From: Rhodobacter sp. Har01
GTDB lineage: Bacteria > Pseudomonadota > Alphaproteobacteria > Rhodobacterales > Rhodobacteraceae
Reading direction: 5' to 3'
DNA length: 64,000 nucleotides
NCBI RefSeq assembly: GCF_020564565.1
Contig: NZ_JAJCTD010000006.1
Span: forward strand, 186,001 to 250,000
Part shown: positions 18,012 to 27,032 of the stretch, one piece after another
How the letters are laid out: the number at the start of each line of letters is the position of its first letter
How positions within the stretch are numbered: the first letter of the stretch is position 1
The notes under the pieces: model-generated
What the model was told of the DNA's origin: nothing
The model's input: only the letters and a program-made list of their open reading frames with translations
Database searches by the model: none
Program-made: the position numbers and the translations under genes

Positions 18012-19170
18012 TGGCGGCGGCGAGGATCGGGACAGTCTTCGCGTTCAGGCCGGCGATGTTGATGCGGCTGTCGCCGACCATGTAGATGCCGTGCACCTCG
18101 CGCAGGGTGGCCACCTGTGCCTCGGTCAGGCCCAGCCGGCTGAACATGCCGCGGTGACGGGCGACGAAGTCGAAGCGGTCGCTGTTGGTGGCGCGGCGCA
18201 GCTCGTCTGCCAGTTGCTGGCGCAAGGACAGCATGTTGAGGCGGACGTCCTCCAGTTCGGCCTTCCAGTCGGCGGTCAGGGCGGCGTCTTCCAGGATCAT
18301 CGTCACCAGCCGGGCGCCGTGGTCGGGCGGGAAGCTGTAGTTCTGCCGGTTGAGGTAGTTCAGGTTGCCCTGCACCACGGCCTTGCGGTCAGGCGAGGTG
18401 AGCGCGATCAGGATGCCGGTGCGTTCGCGATAGACGCCGAAGTTCTTCGAGCAGGAGGCGGCGATCAGCACCTCGGGGAATCTGGCCGCGACCATGCGGG
18501 TGGCGGCGGCGTCTTCCTCAAGTCCGTCGCCAAAGCCCTGGTAGGCCAGGTCGACGAAGGGGATGGCGCCCCTGGCGGCCAGCAGGTCAAGCACTTGCGC
18601 CCATTGCGCAAGGTCGAGGTTCGCCCCGGTGGGGTTGTGGCAGCAGCCGTGCAAGAGGACAGCATCGCCGGCAGCCACGCCGTCAAGGTCGGCCATCAGC
18701 CCGGCGAAATCGACCCCGCCCGAGGCGGAGTCGAAGTAGCGGTACTCGGCGCTGGGCATGCCGAGGTATTTGACGATGGACGGATGGTTCGGCCAGGTCG
18801 GGTTGGACATCCAGACCTTGGCCGCTGGCGATGCCATGCGGATCAGTTCCAGCGCCTGCCGGATGGCCCCGGTGCCGCCGGGCGTGGCGACCGAGGCCGC
18901 GCGGTCGGCGTAGCCGCTCCCGAGGATCATCTGCACCATCGCCGCGTTATAGGCGGGCTCGCCGGCCAGCGCGGTGTAGGTCTTGGTCGTCTCGGTTTCC
19001 CACAGCTTCTTCTCGGCCGCCTTCACCGCGCGCATCACCGGGGTGAGGCCGGTGGCATCCTTGTAGACGCCGACGCCGAGGTCGATCTTGGCCTGGCGCG
19101 GGTCGTCGCGGAACAGCGCGATCAGTTGCAGGATCTTGTCCTGCGGCTGGGGGTTCAGGGCTTCGAGCAT
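17992..19170 (-). CDS. Aromatic amino acid / aspartate aminotransferase (class I fold, PLP)
   Basis: A 392-residue PLP enzyme of the AspC/TyrB type. The PLP-binding lysine is in SCSKNFGVYRERTG (about residue 243), the substrate-carboxylate Arg is in the C-terminal part, and HGCCHNPTGANLDLAQW is the aspartate-aminotransferase signature. N-terminal FRDDPRQAKIDLGVGVYKD is typical. It swaps amino groups between aspartate or aromatic amino acids and 2-oxoglutarate. A start 3 bases after the stop of the sulfurtransferase gene at 19174 suggests an operon; a transaminase beside mercaptopyruvate sulfurtransferase would also fit cysteine breakdown. Confidence 0.92.
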   Translation of the reverse strand: MLEALNPQPQDKILQLIALFRDDPRQAKIDLGVGVYKDATGLTPVMRAVKAAEKKLWETETTKTYTALAGEPAYNAAMVQMILGSGYADRAASVATPGGTGAIRQALELIRMASPAAKVWMSNPTWPNHPSIVKYLGMPSAEYRYFDSASGGVDFAGLMADLDGVAAGDAVLLHGCCHNPTGANLDLAQWAQVLDLLAARGAIPFVDLAYQGFGDGLEEDAAATRMVAARFPEVLIAASCSKNFGVYRERTGILIALTSPDRKAVVQGNLNYLNRQNYSFPPDHGARLVTMILEDAALTADWKAELEDVRLNMLSLRQQLADELRRATNSDRFDFVARHRGMFSRLGLTEAQVATLREVHGIYMVGDSRINIAGLNAKTVPILAAAIAQVLA

Positions 19171-19173
19171 CGC

Positions 19174-20055
19174 TTATCCTTTCCGCGCCGGCCCGGTCTC
19201 GACCGGCAGATCGTCATACATGCCCCATTCGGACCACGAGCCGTCATAGAGCGACCAGTTGCGGTGGCCCAGCCGGTCCAGCGCCAGGGCCAGAACGGCG
19301 GCGGTGACGCCCGAGCCGCAGGTGGTGATGGCGGGTTTGCCAAGGTCGACGCCGGCCGTCTCAAAAGCGGCGCGCAGGGCGGCGCCTTGCTTCATGGTGC
19401 CATCGGGGTTCAGCACGTCCGAGTAGGGCAGGTTCCTTGACCCCGGAATGTGGCCGCCGCGCAGGCCGGGGCGGGGCTCCGGCGCCGAGCCTTCAAAGCG
19501 GGCGGGGCCGCGGGCGTCGATCACCTCGGCCAGGCCCAGCTTGGCGGCGTGGGCGACTTGGGTGACGTCCTTGACCAGGTGGTTCTGGCGGGAAACGGTC
19601 ATGTGGCGGTCGCGGACGATGGGGGGCAGGTCTTCGACCTCATGCCCCTCGGCCTTCCATTTCGGAAAGCCGCCGTCGAGCACGGCGATGTCGGTCTTGC
19701 CCATCAGGCGGAAGGTCCACCAGACGCGGGCGGCGCTGAACAGGCCGGCGCCATCATAGACCACGACCTGATGGCCGTCGCCGATGCCCATGGCGCGCAT
19801 CCGCGACATGAACTTTTCCGAAGGCGGCGCCATGTGCGGCAGTTCGCTGCGCTGATCGGTGATCTCGTCGATGTCGAAGAAGCGGGCGCCGGGGATGTGG
19901 GCGGCGTCGTACTCCGCCTTGGCGTCGCGGGCCATGTCGGGCAGATACCAACTGGCGTCCAGCACCCGCAGGTCGGGGTCTTTCAGGTGGCGGGCCAGCC
20001 AGTCGGTCGAGACCAGCGTGCGGGGGTCGTCCAGCGGGGCGGGGGTCATCGGCAT
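19174..20055 (-). CDS. sseA: 3-mercaptopyruvate sulfurtransferase
   Basis: A 293-residue two-rhodanese-domain protein. The N-terminal rhodanese domain is inactive; the C-terminal one has the catalytic Cys in TTCGSGVTA (about residue 246), and the CGSGVTA loop is the mark of mercaptopyruvate rather than thiosulfate sulfurtransferase (CRKGVTA). It moves sulfur from 3-mercaptopyruvate to thiols or cyanide. The adjacent aminotransferase could make mercaptopyruvate from cysteine, so together they may form a cysteine transamination route; this is inference from position. Confidence 0.93.
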   Translation of the reverse strand: MPMTPAPLDDPRTLVSTDWLARHLKDPDLRVLDASWYLPDMARDAKAEYDAAHIPGARFFDIDEITDQRSELPHMAPPSEKFMSRMRAMGIGDGHQVVVYDGAGLFSAARVWWTFRLMGKTDIAVLDGGFPKWKAEGHEVEDLPPIVRDRHMTVSRQNHLVKDVTQVAHAAKLGLAEVIDARGPARFEGSAPEPRPGLRGGHIPGSRNLPYSDVLNPDGTMKQGAALRAAFETAGVDLGKPAITTCGSGVTAAVLALALDRLGHRNWSLYDGSWSEWGMYDDLPVETGPARKG

Positions 20056-20206
20056 GAGGCGGACTTTCGCGCGGGGATGGGATTGCCTGACCTATAGCCG
20101 CACCGTTTGCGGGCGCAAGCCTTCGCGGCCCGCTTGCGGGCGCGGCGAAACGGACCGGGCCCCAGGTTCAAGCCCCGGGGCCTGGAATGTCAGAGGTCGA
20201 AGGCCG

Positions 20207-20428
20207 TCACGCCTTGGTCATCAGGTTGCGGGTGACGCCGGCGATCGCCCTCAGCATCGCACCGCCCACTCCGCCCATGCCCAGCATCGGCAAGAGATGC
20301 CCCCCGATGCCGCCACCCAGAACGCCAGCCAGCGAATTGCCCAGCGTGCCAAGGCTGAGGTTCTTGGGCACTGATCCCGCGGCATTGCCGACCCGAGCGC
20401 CGGCGATGAGCTGGATGATCAGTTCCGT
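20207..20428 (-). CDS. Small conserved glycine-rich protein with ACG in the start position
   Basis: A 73-codon frame too short and too oddly started for ORF finders. From ACG at 20426-20428 it reads x-ELIIQLIAGARVGNAAG, then KNLSLGTLGNSLAGVLGGG, IGGHLLPMLGMGG and ends RNLMTKA. This matches a small Gly-rich hydrophobic family common in alphaproteobacteria that I know as ELI.QLI.GA.GGN..G....NLSLGT.GN. No ATG, GTG or TTG lies between the preceding in-frame TAG and ACG, while a Shine-Dalgarno-like AAGGGG stands about 7 bases before the ACG. Either translation starts at ACG, or one base change or sequencing error removed the start. Function unknown. Confidence 0.6.
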   Translation of the reverse strand, partial: TELIIQLIAGARVGNAAGSVPKNLSLGTLGNSLAGVLGGGIGGHLLPMLGMGGVGGAMLRAIAGVTRNLMTKA

Positions 20429-20583
20429 GTCTGCACCCCTTCCCTGTCGGCCGGTCCGCTGTCCGGCCTATTGTGCCCGCCGGTCATGCCGCGACCGGTC
20501 TGGTCCGGGCAGGGGAAGGGTGCGAGAAGGTTCTCCTTCCGGCAATACACACGGGTGCGGGGACTTGGGGCCTTGGGGACGAC
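20429..20583. other. Intergenic, no gene seen
   Basis: The stretch between the small Gly-rich frame and the smpB stop. It contains the presumed Shine-Dalgarno of that frame and several GC-rich inverted repeats (for example around 20450-20480) but no further gene. The 150 bases at 20056-20206, on the other side of the frame, hold the promoter region of sseA. Confidence 0.5.
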
Positions 20584-21057
20584 TTAGCCATTCTGCTTCA
20601 GCAGCCTGGCCTTCTGCCGATCCCAGTCGCGCTTGGCAGAGGTCTCGCGCTTGTCGGCCAGCTTCTTGCCCTTGGCGATGCCGAGCTTCAGCTTCACCAT
20701 CCCGCGGTCGTTGAAATACATCTTGAGGGGCACGATGGTCATGCCCTCGCGCGCGGTGGCGTTCCACAGTCGCGACAGTTCACGCTTGGACACCAGAAGC
20801 TTGCGGCGGCGGCGTTCTTCGTGACCCCAGGTCTTGGCCGGCAGGTAGGGCGCGATGTAGCCGTTGATCAGCCACAGCTCGCCACCTTCCACCGAGGCGT
20901 AGCTTTCGCCAATGTTGCAGCCGCCCTGCCGCAGGCTTTTCACCTCGGAGCCCATCAGCATGATGCCCGCTTCCAGGTCTTCCTCAATGTGGTAATCGAA
21001 GCGGGCGCGCCGGTTCTCGGCGATCAACTTGGAATTGGGATCGGACTTTTCGGCCAT
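20584..21057 (-). CDS. smpB: SsrA-binding protein SmpB
   Basis: A 157-residue SmpB of normal length. It begins [19 protein letters not shown] and has [34 protein letters not shown] and a basic C-terminal tail KADKRE...DRQKARLLK that folds into the mRNA channel. It binds tmRNA and brings it to stalled ribosomes for trans-translation. The start at 21057 excludes a 78-codon upstream extension that overlaps the divergent ion-channel gene. tmRNA itself is not in the window. Confidence 0.95.
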   Translation of the reverse strand: MAEKSDPNSKLIAENRRARFDYHIEEDLEAGIMLMGSEVKSLRQGGCNIGESYASVEGGELWLINGYIAPYLPAKTWGHEERRRRKLLVSKRELSRLWNATAREGMTIVPLKMYFNDRGMVKLKLGIAKGKKLADKRETSAKRDWDRQKARLLKQNG

Positions 21058-21106
21058 GATCTGCCCCAGATAGGGGTGCGGGGGGCCGGAGTCCAGAAGG
21101 GACGGA

Positions 21107-21568
21107 ATGCTGATCCAGATCGCCCTTGGCAGCGTGCTGCTGGTGCTGAACATTGCCATTGCGGCAACCGCGGCCTTCGTGCTGGAAGAGATCTTCGTGC
21201 GCTGGCACCGCTGGCTCATCCGCCCGCCGCAACGGCCGAAGCTTCTGCTTCTGATCGCGGGAACGGCGGTGTTTGCGCTGGCGATCATCACCGCCGGGGT
21301 CTGGGTCTGGGCGCTGGCCTATGACCTGATCGGCGCATTTCCCACGCTTGAGACCTCGGTCTACTTCTCGCTGGTGTGCTTCACCACGCTGGGTTTTGGC
21401 GATGTCATCCTGCCTTTGGAATGGCGCGTTCTGGCGGGGATGGAGGCGGCGAACGGCTTCATGCACATCGGGTTGCTGACAGCGCTGATGATCGAGACGT
21501 TGCGTCAGGTCCGAATGGCTCAGATCGAGCACGATCGCCGCTCCAGGACAGGTCCCCGCAGCGATTGA
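21107..21568 (+). CDS. Two-transmembrane potassium channel family protein
   Basis: A 153-residue protein with an N-terminal membrane span (about 3-28), a second hydrophobic region (about 46-75) and a third near 115-130. Between the last two is a K+ selectivity filter, CFTTLGFGD (about residue 95), preceded by a pore helix. This is the ion-channel-2 (KcsA-like pore) domain, with one additional N-terminal helix. No ligand-sensing domain follows; the tail is short and basic. It diverges from smpB, with about 50 bases for both promoters. Confidence 0.85.
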   Translation: MLIQIALGSVLLVLNIAIAATAAFVLEEIFVRWHRWLIRPPQRPKLLLLIAGTAVFALAIITAGVWVWALAYDLIGAFPTLETSVYFSLVCFTTLGFGDVILPLEWRVLAGMEAANGFMHIGLLTALMIETLRQVRMAQIEHDRRSRTGPRSD

Positions 21569-21571
21569 CCA

Positions 21572-22123
21572 TCAGGCGAAGCGCCGGGTGCGTTCGGTCA
21601 GGAACAGCTTGGCCGCGGCGGCGTGCAGTTCGGGGAAGTCGGTTTCTCCGCCACGGACACCGGGGCACAGCAGCAGCAGGCCGGACTGCGCCCAGACCAC
21701 CTCTTCTTCGGCAAAGATCGGGGTGACGACCTCGGCGCGGCGGGGCGCTGCGGTGGCGGTGGCGCCGACGCAGGCGGTCAGCGTGGTGGCCGGAACGCGG
21801 GCATAGGGGGCGGCCATCAGGCCGACGGTGTCCAGAAGCACGCCCTGGCCCGGCATCAGCATCACGTCGGACGAGGCATCGAGGTGGCCGCCGGCGATCT
21901 GCACCACGGGTTCGCCCGGCAACACCTCGCGGCGGTTCAGGGCGACCACGCGGCGCAGGCCGCCGTCAAGGGTATAGACGCTGTCTCCGACCTTGAGCGT
22001 CTGGACCGGCTGCCAGCCGGCGGCGCTTTCCACCAGGGTGCCGTCGATCAGGCCCTGGTTCAGGCCGGCGGGCGCGGTGGTGACCGGGGTAGCGGCGAAG
22101 CGGGTGATGTCCTGCATGAACAT
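21572..22123 (-). CDS. Hint-domain protein lacking the splicing cysteine
   Basis: A 183-residue protein. The central part matches the Hint (hedgehog/intein) fold of the type common in Rhodobacterales: DGTLVESAAGWQPVQTLKVGDSVYTLDGG near residues 27-55 (quoted here in pieces), then ASSDVMLMPGQGVLLDT, the block that normally carries the conserved His, and a C-terminal FPELHAAAAKLFLTERTRRF. The position that usually holds a Cys before GT (C-x-x-GT) reads GLID-GT, so self-cleavage by the usual thioester route looks lost. Such stand-alone Hint domains are found in secreted proteins of this group; the role is unknown. Start at 22123. Confidence 0.75.
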   Translation of the reverse strand: MFMQDITRFAATPVTTAPAGLNQGLIDGTLVESAAGWQPVQTLKVGDSVYTLDGGLRRVVALNRREVLPGEPVVQIAGGHLDASSDVMLMPGQGVLLDTVGLMAAPYARVPATTLTACVGATATAAPRRAEVVTPIFAEEEVVWAQSGLLLLCPGVRGGETDFPELHAAAAKLFLTERTRRFA

Positions 22124-22420
22124 GGCGTGGTCCTTTCCTGATGTGGTGCCGGTCGGGCCGGGCGTTAAGGGTTTGGGCGGCCGGTCTGGCCATGTGCCCA
22201 AAACGCGCTTGGATTTGGCCATTTTCGCGCCGCGAAAAGGGCGCGATTCCGGCATTGGCGATGCGGCGGAAACTGACCCCGGTCCAGCTTTCGGATCGTG
22301 CAGAAGGGCTTTGGGGAGTTACCCTTTGTTAGCCATTAAATCCATAAAATACAATGGATTGCTATGGGTTCGTGCAGGCCGGGCGCCGCTGATTCGCCGC
22401 AGTCCTGCGGTGCGGCCGGG
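22124..22420. other. Upstream region of the Hint-domain gene
   Basis: About 300 bases with lower GC (AT-rich around 22310-22370, including TTAGCCATTAAATCCATAAA). It probably holds the promoter of the Hint-domain gene. No coding frame is convincing. The repeat at 22421-22472 borders it. Confidence 0.45.
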
Positions 22421-22472
22421 GAACCGGAATTCGGCTTCGAATTCCGTGAACGATTTCCGACTTCGGAAATCG
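22421..22472 (-). repeat. Double-hairpin palindromic repeat (family 1, copy 1)
   Basis: Two adjacent hairpins: GGAATTCG-GCTT-CGAATTCC and GAACGATTTCCGA-CT-TCGGAAATCGTTC. It begins 10 bases after the stop of the minus-strand EamA gene (22482) and is oriented as the reverse complement of the copies at 46022 and 55317, which follow plus-strand genes. All three copies thus have the same polarity relative to the gene they follow. Confidence 0.85.
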
Positions 22473-22481
22473 TTCCCCAGG

Positions 22482-23339
22482 CTACCGTCGCGCTCCAAGG
22501 CCGACCAGCCCGGCCACCACGACCAGGCCGGCGCCAAGCAGGGTCTGCGCGTCCGGGCGTTCGCCGAACAGCGCCACGGCCAGAACCAGTGCAAAGACCA
22601 GCCGGGTATAGCGGAACGGGGTGACGGCCGAGACCTCTCCGGTCCGCATGGCGGCGGTCAGCGCGTGGTAGGCGGCAATGCCGAAGACACAGGCGCCGAA
22701 GGTCAGGGCGGCCTCGCGCGCGTCGGGCAGGCGGGCGCCGCCGGTCCAGCCCAGCACCAACAGGCCAGCCAGCCCCAGCATGGCAAAGCCTGCCACGCCA
22801 AGCTGCCGGTTCGACAGCCGCAAGGGCGCGGCGCGGGTGGCCAGGTCGCGGCCGGCAAAGCCCAGCATGCCGACCACGGCCAGCAGCGACAGCGCGGAAA
22901 ACCCGGTCAGCCCGGGCCGCAGGATGATCAGCACGCCGAACAGGCCCGCCAGAACGGCGGCCCATCGCAGCGGGCCGACACGTTCATGGAACAGGATCGC
23001 GGCCCCGGCGATGACGACAAGGGGCGTCGCCTGCAGGATGGCCGAGGTGGTGGACAGCGGCGTCAGCGCCAGGGCAAGGGCATAGAACAGCCGGCCCGAA
23101 ACCTCGAACCCCGAACGGATGAGGAGGGGGCGGGTCAGGAAGGCGCGGGGGAAGGCGGGTTCGCTCGCGCGCAGGGCCAGCAGGGCAAAGACCAGCACCC
23201 CGGACAGCCCCATGACGGCCATCACCTGCCCCACCGGCAGGGTCTGGGCCGAGGCCTTGATGAACACGTCCTCGACCGCGAAGCCCGCCATCGAGGCGGT
23301 CATGAAGGCCGCACCTTTCAGGTTGTCGGCCCGGTGCAT
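22482..23339 (-). CDS. EamA / drug-metabolite transporter family exporter
   Basis: A 285-residue inner-membrane protein with ten predicted spans in two EamA repeats (first about 10-140, second about 150-280). Typical motifs are FALLALR and VAALFGERP, with LGAGLVVVAGLVGL at the end. These carriers export amino acids, nucleotides or drugs; the substrate here is unknown. It faces away from dapA's promoter and is followed by a family 1 repeat that may end its transcript. Confidence 0.87.
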   Translation of the reverse strand: MHRADNLKGAAFMTASMAGFAVEDVFIKASAQTLPVGQVMAVMGLSGVLVFALLALRASEPAFPRAFLTRPLLIRSGFEVSGRLFYALALALTPLSTTSAILQATPLVVIAGAAILFHERVGPLRWAAVLAGLFGVLIILRPGLTGFSALSLLAVVGMLGFAGRDLATRAAPLRLSNRQLGVAGFAMLGLAGLLVLGWTGGARLPDAREAALTFGACVFGIAAYHALTAAMRTGEVSAVTPFRYTRLVFALVLAVALFGERPDAQTLLGAGLVVVAGLVGLGARR

Positions 23340-23438
23340 GGATCAGCCCGCGCCCGGGGGGCGGGACGGAGGGGCGCCGGCCTTGCCCTCGGCATGGGCT
23401 GAGGGCAGGCCGATGGGCACAGCGCTGCGCATGGCGTC

Positions 23439-24326
23439 TTAGTTGATCAGCCCGGCGTGGCGCATCGCGGCCTTGATGCGGTCCCTGGTGCCGTCGGTCA
23501 GGCCGACCAGCGGCAGACGGACGTCTTCGCTGCAGCGGCCCAGCAGCGACAGGCCGTATTTGGCCCCCGCAAGGCCGGGTTCAATGAAAATCGCCTCGTG
23601 CAGCGGCATCAGGCGATCCTGATACTGCAGCGCGGTGGCATAGTCGCCGCGCAGGGTGGCCGCCTGGAATTCGGCGCAAAGCTCCGGCGCGACATTGGCG
23701 GTGACGCTGATGCAGCCGACTCCGCCATGGGCGTTGAAGCCAAGGGCGGTGGCGTCTTCGCCCGACAGCTGCACGAAATCGGCGCCGCAGGTGGCGCGCT
23801 GCTGGCTCACCCGCTCGATCTTGCCGGTGGCATCCTTGACACCAACGATGCGGGGCAAGGCGGAAAGCTTGCCCATCGTCTCGGGCGTCATGTCCACGAC
23901 GCTGCGGCCGGGGATGTTGTAGATCACGATCGGCAGGGCGCAGCAGTCATGCAGCGCGGTGAAATGCGCGATCAGGCCGCCTTGCGTGGGCTTGTTGTAA
24001 TAGGGCGTCACCACCAGGGCCGCATCGGCGCCGACCTTCTGGGCGTGGCGGATCAGGCGGATGCCTTCGGAGGTGTTGTTCGACCCCGCCCCCGCGATCA
24101 CCGGCACACGACCGGCGGCGAAGCGGACGACGGCCTCGACCACTGCCTCGTGTTCCTCGTGGCTGAGGGTGGGGCTTTCGCCGGTGGTGCCCACCGGAAC
24201 AAGGCCGGTCGAGCCCTGCTCGATCTGCCAGTCGACCAGTTTCTTCAGCGTCTCCATGTCCACTTCGCCGCCCTTGAAGGGCGTCACCAGGGCCGGGATC
24301 GACCCGCGTAACCTGTCGTGGCGCAT
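23439..24326 (-). CDS. dapA: 4-hydroxy-tetrahydrodipicolinate synthase
   Basis: A 295-residue TIM-barrel aldolase of the normal DapA length. It has the substrate loop [14 protein letters not shown], the catalytic Tyr in VIYNIPGRS (about 133) and the Schiff-base Lys in GVKDATG (about 161). It condenses pyruvate with aspartate semialdehyde in the lysine and diaminopimelate pathway. It diverges from the lytic transglycosylase gene, so peptidoglycan precursor supply and turnover genes share a promoter region of about 140 bases. Confidence 0.95.
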   Translation of the reverse strand: MRHDRLRGSIPALVTPFKGGEVDMETLKKLVDWQIEQGSTGLVPVGTTGESPTLSHEEHEAVVEAVVRFAAGRVPVIAGAGSNNTSEGIRLIRHAQKVGADAALVVTPYYNKPTQGGLIAHFTALHDCCALPIVIYNIPGRSVVDMTPETMGKLSALPRIVGVKDATGKIERVSQQRATCGADFVQLSGEDATALGFNAHGGVGCISVTANVAPELCAEFQAATLRGDYATALQYQDRLMPLHEAIFIEPGLAGAKYGLSLLGRCSEDVRLPLVGLTDGTRDRIKAAMRHAGLIN

Positions 24327-24467
24327 GGCGCGTCTCCTGAAATCGGGTCCGCAACAGACCCGGTTGCGGTCCGGCCTTCCTTATCGCCGGTTGCGGGCCT
24401 TGCCAAGCGCCGCCGATGACAGGTTCGTGGGTTGTGGCCGCGCATCGGCTGGGGCAGATTCGGGGTC

Positions 24468-26390
24468 ATGCGTGCGCCCCTTCGCCTTCTTTCCCTGCTC
24501 GTGGTCCTGATTGCCCCCCTCGCCCGGGCCGAAACGGCGGGGCCGATGCAAAGCGCACTGGCGCTGGCCGCAAGCGGCGACTGGGAGGGGGCGCTGCGCG
24601 TCGCCCCGCCGGGCCTGGGTCGCGACGTGGTGGTCTGGCAGGCGCTGCGCGCGGGCGAAGGCCGGCTGGGAGACTACGAGACCTTCCTGGCCCGCCACCC
24701 GGACTGGCCTGGCCTGCTGCTGCTGCGCGAAAAGGGCGAGGCGGCGGCGGCCCGGTCCGACACGCCCGAGCGGGTGGTGGCCTATTTCGGCGAGGCCAGC
24801 CCGGAAACCGGCGCAGGCGCGGTGGCGCTGGTGCGGTCGCTCAAGGCCACCGGTGCTGTGTCCCGGGCCGAGACCGAGGCGATGCGGGCCTGGGCCGAAC
24901 TGGACCTGACGGCGGAACAGGAAGACGCGCTTCTGGGCCTTGTGCCAGAGGCTCTGGCGGGGCTGCACGAGTTGCGGCTGGACAACCTTCTCTGGGCCGG
25001 ACAGGGCGCCCAGGTCGAGCGGATGCTGCCACTGGTGTCCGAGGACTGGCGCAAGCTGGCGCGCGCCCGGGTGGCGCTGCGGGCCGAGGCCAAGGGTGTG
25101 GACACCCTGGTTGCCGCAGTGCCCGAGGCGCTGAAATCGCATCCCGGGCTGACCTACGAGCGCTTTGTGTTCCGCATGCGCAAGGACCGCTACGACGAGG
25201 CGGCCGAACTGATCCTGGCCACCCCGCCCGAGGCGCTGGGCCGGCCGGAGATGTGGGCCGAACGCCGGGCGCTGCTGGCGCGCTGGCTGATGCGGCAGGG
25301 CCGCGCGGCCGAGGCCTACAAGGTGGCGGCTCGGCACGGGCTGTCCGAGGGCACGGCCTATGCCGATCTGGAATTCCTGGCGGGCTTCGTCGCCCTGCGC
25401 AAGCTGGGCGATGGCGAAGCGGCGCTGCGCCATTTCGGCCATCTGGGCGCGGAAGTGACCACGCCGATCAGTCTGGCCCGCGCTGCCTACTGGCAGGGCC
25501 GCGCGCTTGAGGCGCTGGGTCAGGACGCTGACGCCGAGGTGGCCTATCGCGCGGCGGCGCGGCACCAGACGGCCTATTACGGGTTGCTGGCCGCGGAACG
25601 GCTGGGTCTGCCTCTGGACGCGTCGATTGTGGCGGCCGCACCGGCTGCGGGCGACTGGCAGTCGTCGGCTTTCGCATCGGCCTCGGCGCTGGAGGCGGGG
25701 CGGCTCTTGCTGGCGGCGGGCGACCGCACCTTGGGCAAGCGGTTCTTGCTGCATCTGGCCGAAAGCCTGGATGACACCGAGCTGGCGCAACTGGCCGAGA
25801 TGGCGCTTGAGATGGGCGAGCCGCATGTGGCGCTGGTGATCGCCAAGTCGGCAGCCGAGCGCGGGCTGATCCTGCCGCGCGCCTATTACCCGGTGCCGGA
25901 CTTCGTGCCCGACGGGCTGAAGGTCAGCCGGGCGCTGGCGCTGGCGATCTCGCGCCGGGAAAGCGAGTTCGACCCGGCCGCGCGGTCGAAGGCCGATGCG
26001 CGGGGGCTGATGCAGGTGCTGCCGGGCACGGCCAAACTGGTGGCCGGGGAACTGGGCATCGACTATGCGCCGGGCAAGCTGCTGACCGACCCGGCCTATA
26101 ACGTGACCATCGGTTCGGCCTACCTGGCGCACATGGTCGAGGCCTTCGGGCCCTCGGTCGCGCTGATCGCCAGCGGCTACAACGCCGGGCCGAACCGCCC
26201 GCGTCGCTGGATCGGCGAATTCGGCGACCCGCGGAACCCTGAGGTGGACGTGGTGGACTGGGTGGAAACCATCCCCTTCGCGGAAACCCGCACCTATGTG
26301 ATGCGGGTGGCCGAAGGCGTGGTGATCTACCGCGCCAAGCTGAAGGGCGTCGCCGGTCCGGTGCGGATCAGCGCCGAGTTGCGCGGCTAG
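24468..26390 (+). CDS. slt: Soluble lytic murein transglycosylase
   Basis: A 640-residue periplasmic protein. The start at 24468 gives a clean signal peptide (MRAPLRLLSLLVVLIAPLA, cleavage near ARAE). A long alpha-helical superhelical U/L region (about 25-470) is followed by the SLT catalytic domain with the Glu in SRRESEFDP (about 500), RGLMQVLPGTAK and the GSAYL...LIASGYNAGPNR block. It cleaves glycan strands with formation of 1,6-anhydro-MurNAc ends. The stop overlaps the stop of the convergent HAD gene by 4 bases. Confidence 0.94.
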   Translation: MRAPLRLLSLLVVLIAPLARAETAGPMQSALALAASGDWEGALRVAPPGLGRDVVVWQALRAGEGRLGDYETFLARHPDWPGLLLLREKGEAAAARSDTPERVVAYFGEASPETGAGAVALVRSLKATGAVSRAETEAMRAWAELDLTAEQEDALLGLVPEALAGLHELRLDNLLWAGQGAQVERMLPLVSEDWRKLARARVALRAEAKGVDTLVAAVPEALKSHPGLTYERFVFRMRKDRYDEAAELILATPPEALGRPEMWAERRALLARWLMRQGRAAEAYKVAARHGLSEGTAYADLEFLAGFVALRKLGDGEAALRHFGHLGAEVTTPISLARAAYWQGRALEALGQDADAEVAYRAAARHQTAYYGLLAAERLGLPLDASIVAAAPAAGDWQSSAFASASALEAGRLLLAAGDRTLGKRFLLHLAESLDDTELAQLAEMALEMGEPHVALVIAKSAAERGLILPRAYYPVPDFVPDGLKVSRALALAISRRESEFDPAARSKADARGLMQVLPGTAKLVAGELGIDYAPGKLLTDPAYNVTIGSAYLAHMVEAFGPSVALIASGYNAGPNRPRRWIGEFGDPRNPEVDVVDWVETIPFAETRTYVMRVAEGVVIYRAKLKGVAGPVRISAELRG

Positions 26391-27022
26391 CGGCCGATCA
26401 GGCCGGCCATCTGCGCCCCGGTCAGCAGGTCGGGGGCCAGGTGATGGGCCCAGCGCCCGGCCGAGGGCACGACGTCGGGCACCTGCACCACCACGCAGCC
26501 CGCCGCCCAGGCGGCTTCGGCCCCGGTCTCGCTGTCTTCGAACACCAGGCATCGGCCGGGCGTCAGACCCAGCAAAGAGGCCGCCAGCAGATAGGGCTCG
26601 GGCGCGGGTTTCGGCTGGCGCACGTCGTCGAAGGTGACAACGGCGCGGAAATGCCGGGCCAGCCCTGACACGGCCAGCTTGCGATGCGCCCCCGGCCGAC
26701 CGGTCGAGGTGACGACAGCGCGCGGCAGGCCCTCGGTCGCCGCCAGAAGCTGGGTCACCCCGGGCTTGAGCGCCAGCCCGGCTTCGACCCCGGCGTCAAA
26801 GCCGGCACGCCAGCCGGCGCGGATCGCCGCCAGGTCGGCAGCGGGAAAGCTGTCGCGGATCATGCCGGCGACGGTGGTTTCGTCGCGGCCCACCAAGGCG
26901 TGCATGAAGGCGTGGTCGACCGAGACCCCCGCACTGGCAAAGGCAGCGATGCCGGTCACCAGGGCCAAGCTTTCGGTGTCGACCAGGGTGCCGTCAAGGT
27001 CGAAGAGCAAGGCGTCGAACAT
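26387..27022 (-). CDS. HAD-family hydrolase (beta-phosphoglucomutase-like)
   Basis: A 211-residue HAD protein with motif I as LLFDLDGTLVDTES at the N-terminus, motif II Thr in VVTSTGRP, motif III Lys in RQPKPAPEPY and motif IV LVFEDSETGAEAA. The helical cap lies between motifs I and II. Close to sugar phosphatases and beta-phosphoglucomutases; the substrate is unknown. It ends tail-to-tail with slt, sharing 4 bases. Its upstream leader is a G-rich tandem repeat. Confidence 0.86.
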   Translation of the reverse strand: MFDALLFDLDGTLVDTESLALVTGIAAFASAGVSVDHAFMHALVGRDETTVAGMIRDSFPAADLAAIRAGWRAGFDAGVEAGLALKPGVTQLLAATEGLPRAVVTSTGRPGAHRKLAVSGLARHFRAVVTFDDVRQPKPAPEPYLLAASLLGLTPGRCLVFEDSETGAEAAWAAGCVVVQVPDVVPSAGRWAHHLAPDLLTGAQMAGLIGR

Positions 27023-27032
27023 CGGGCTCCGT

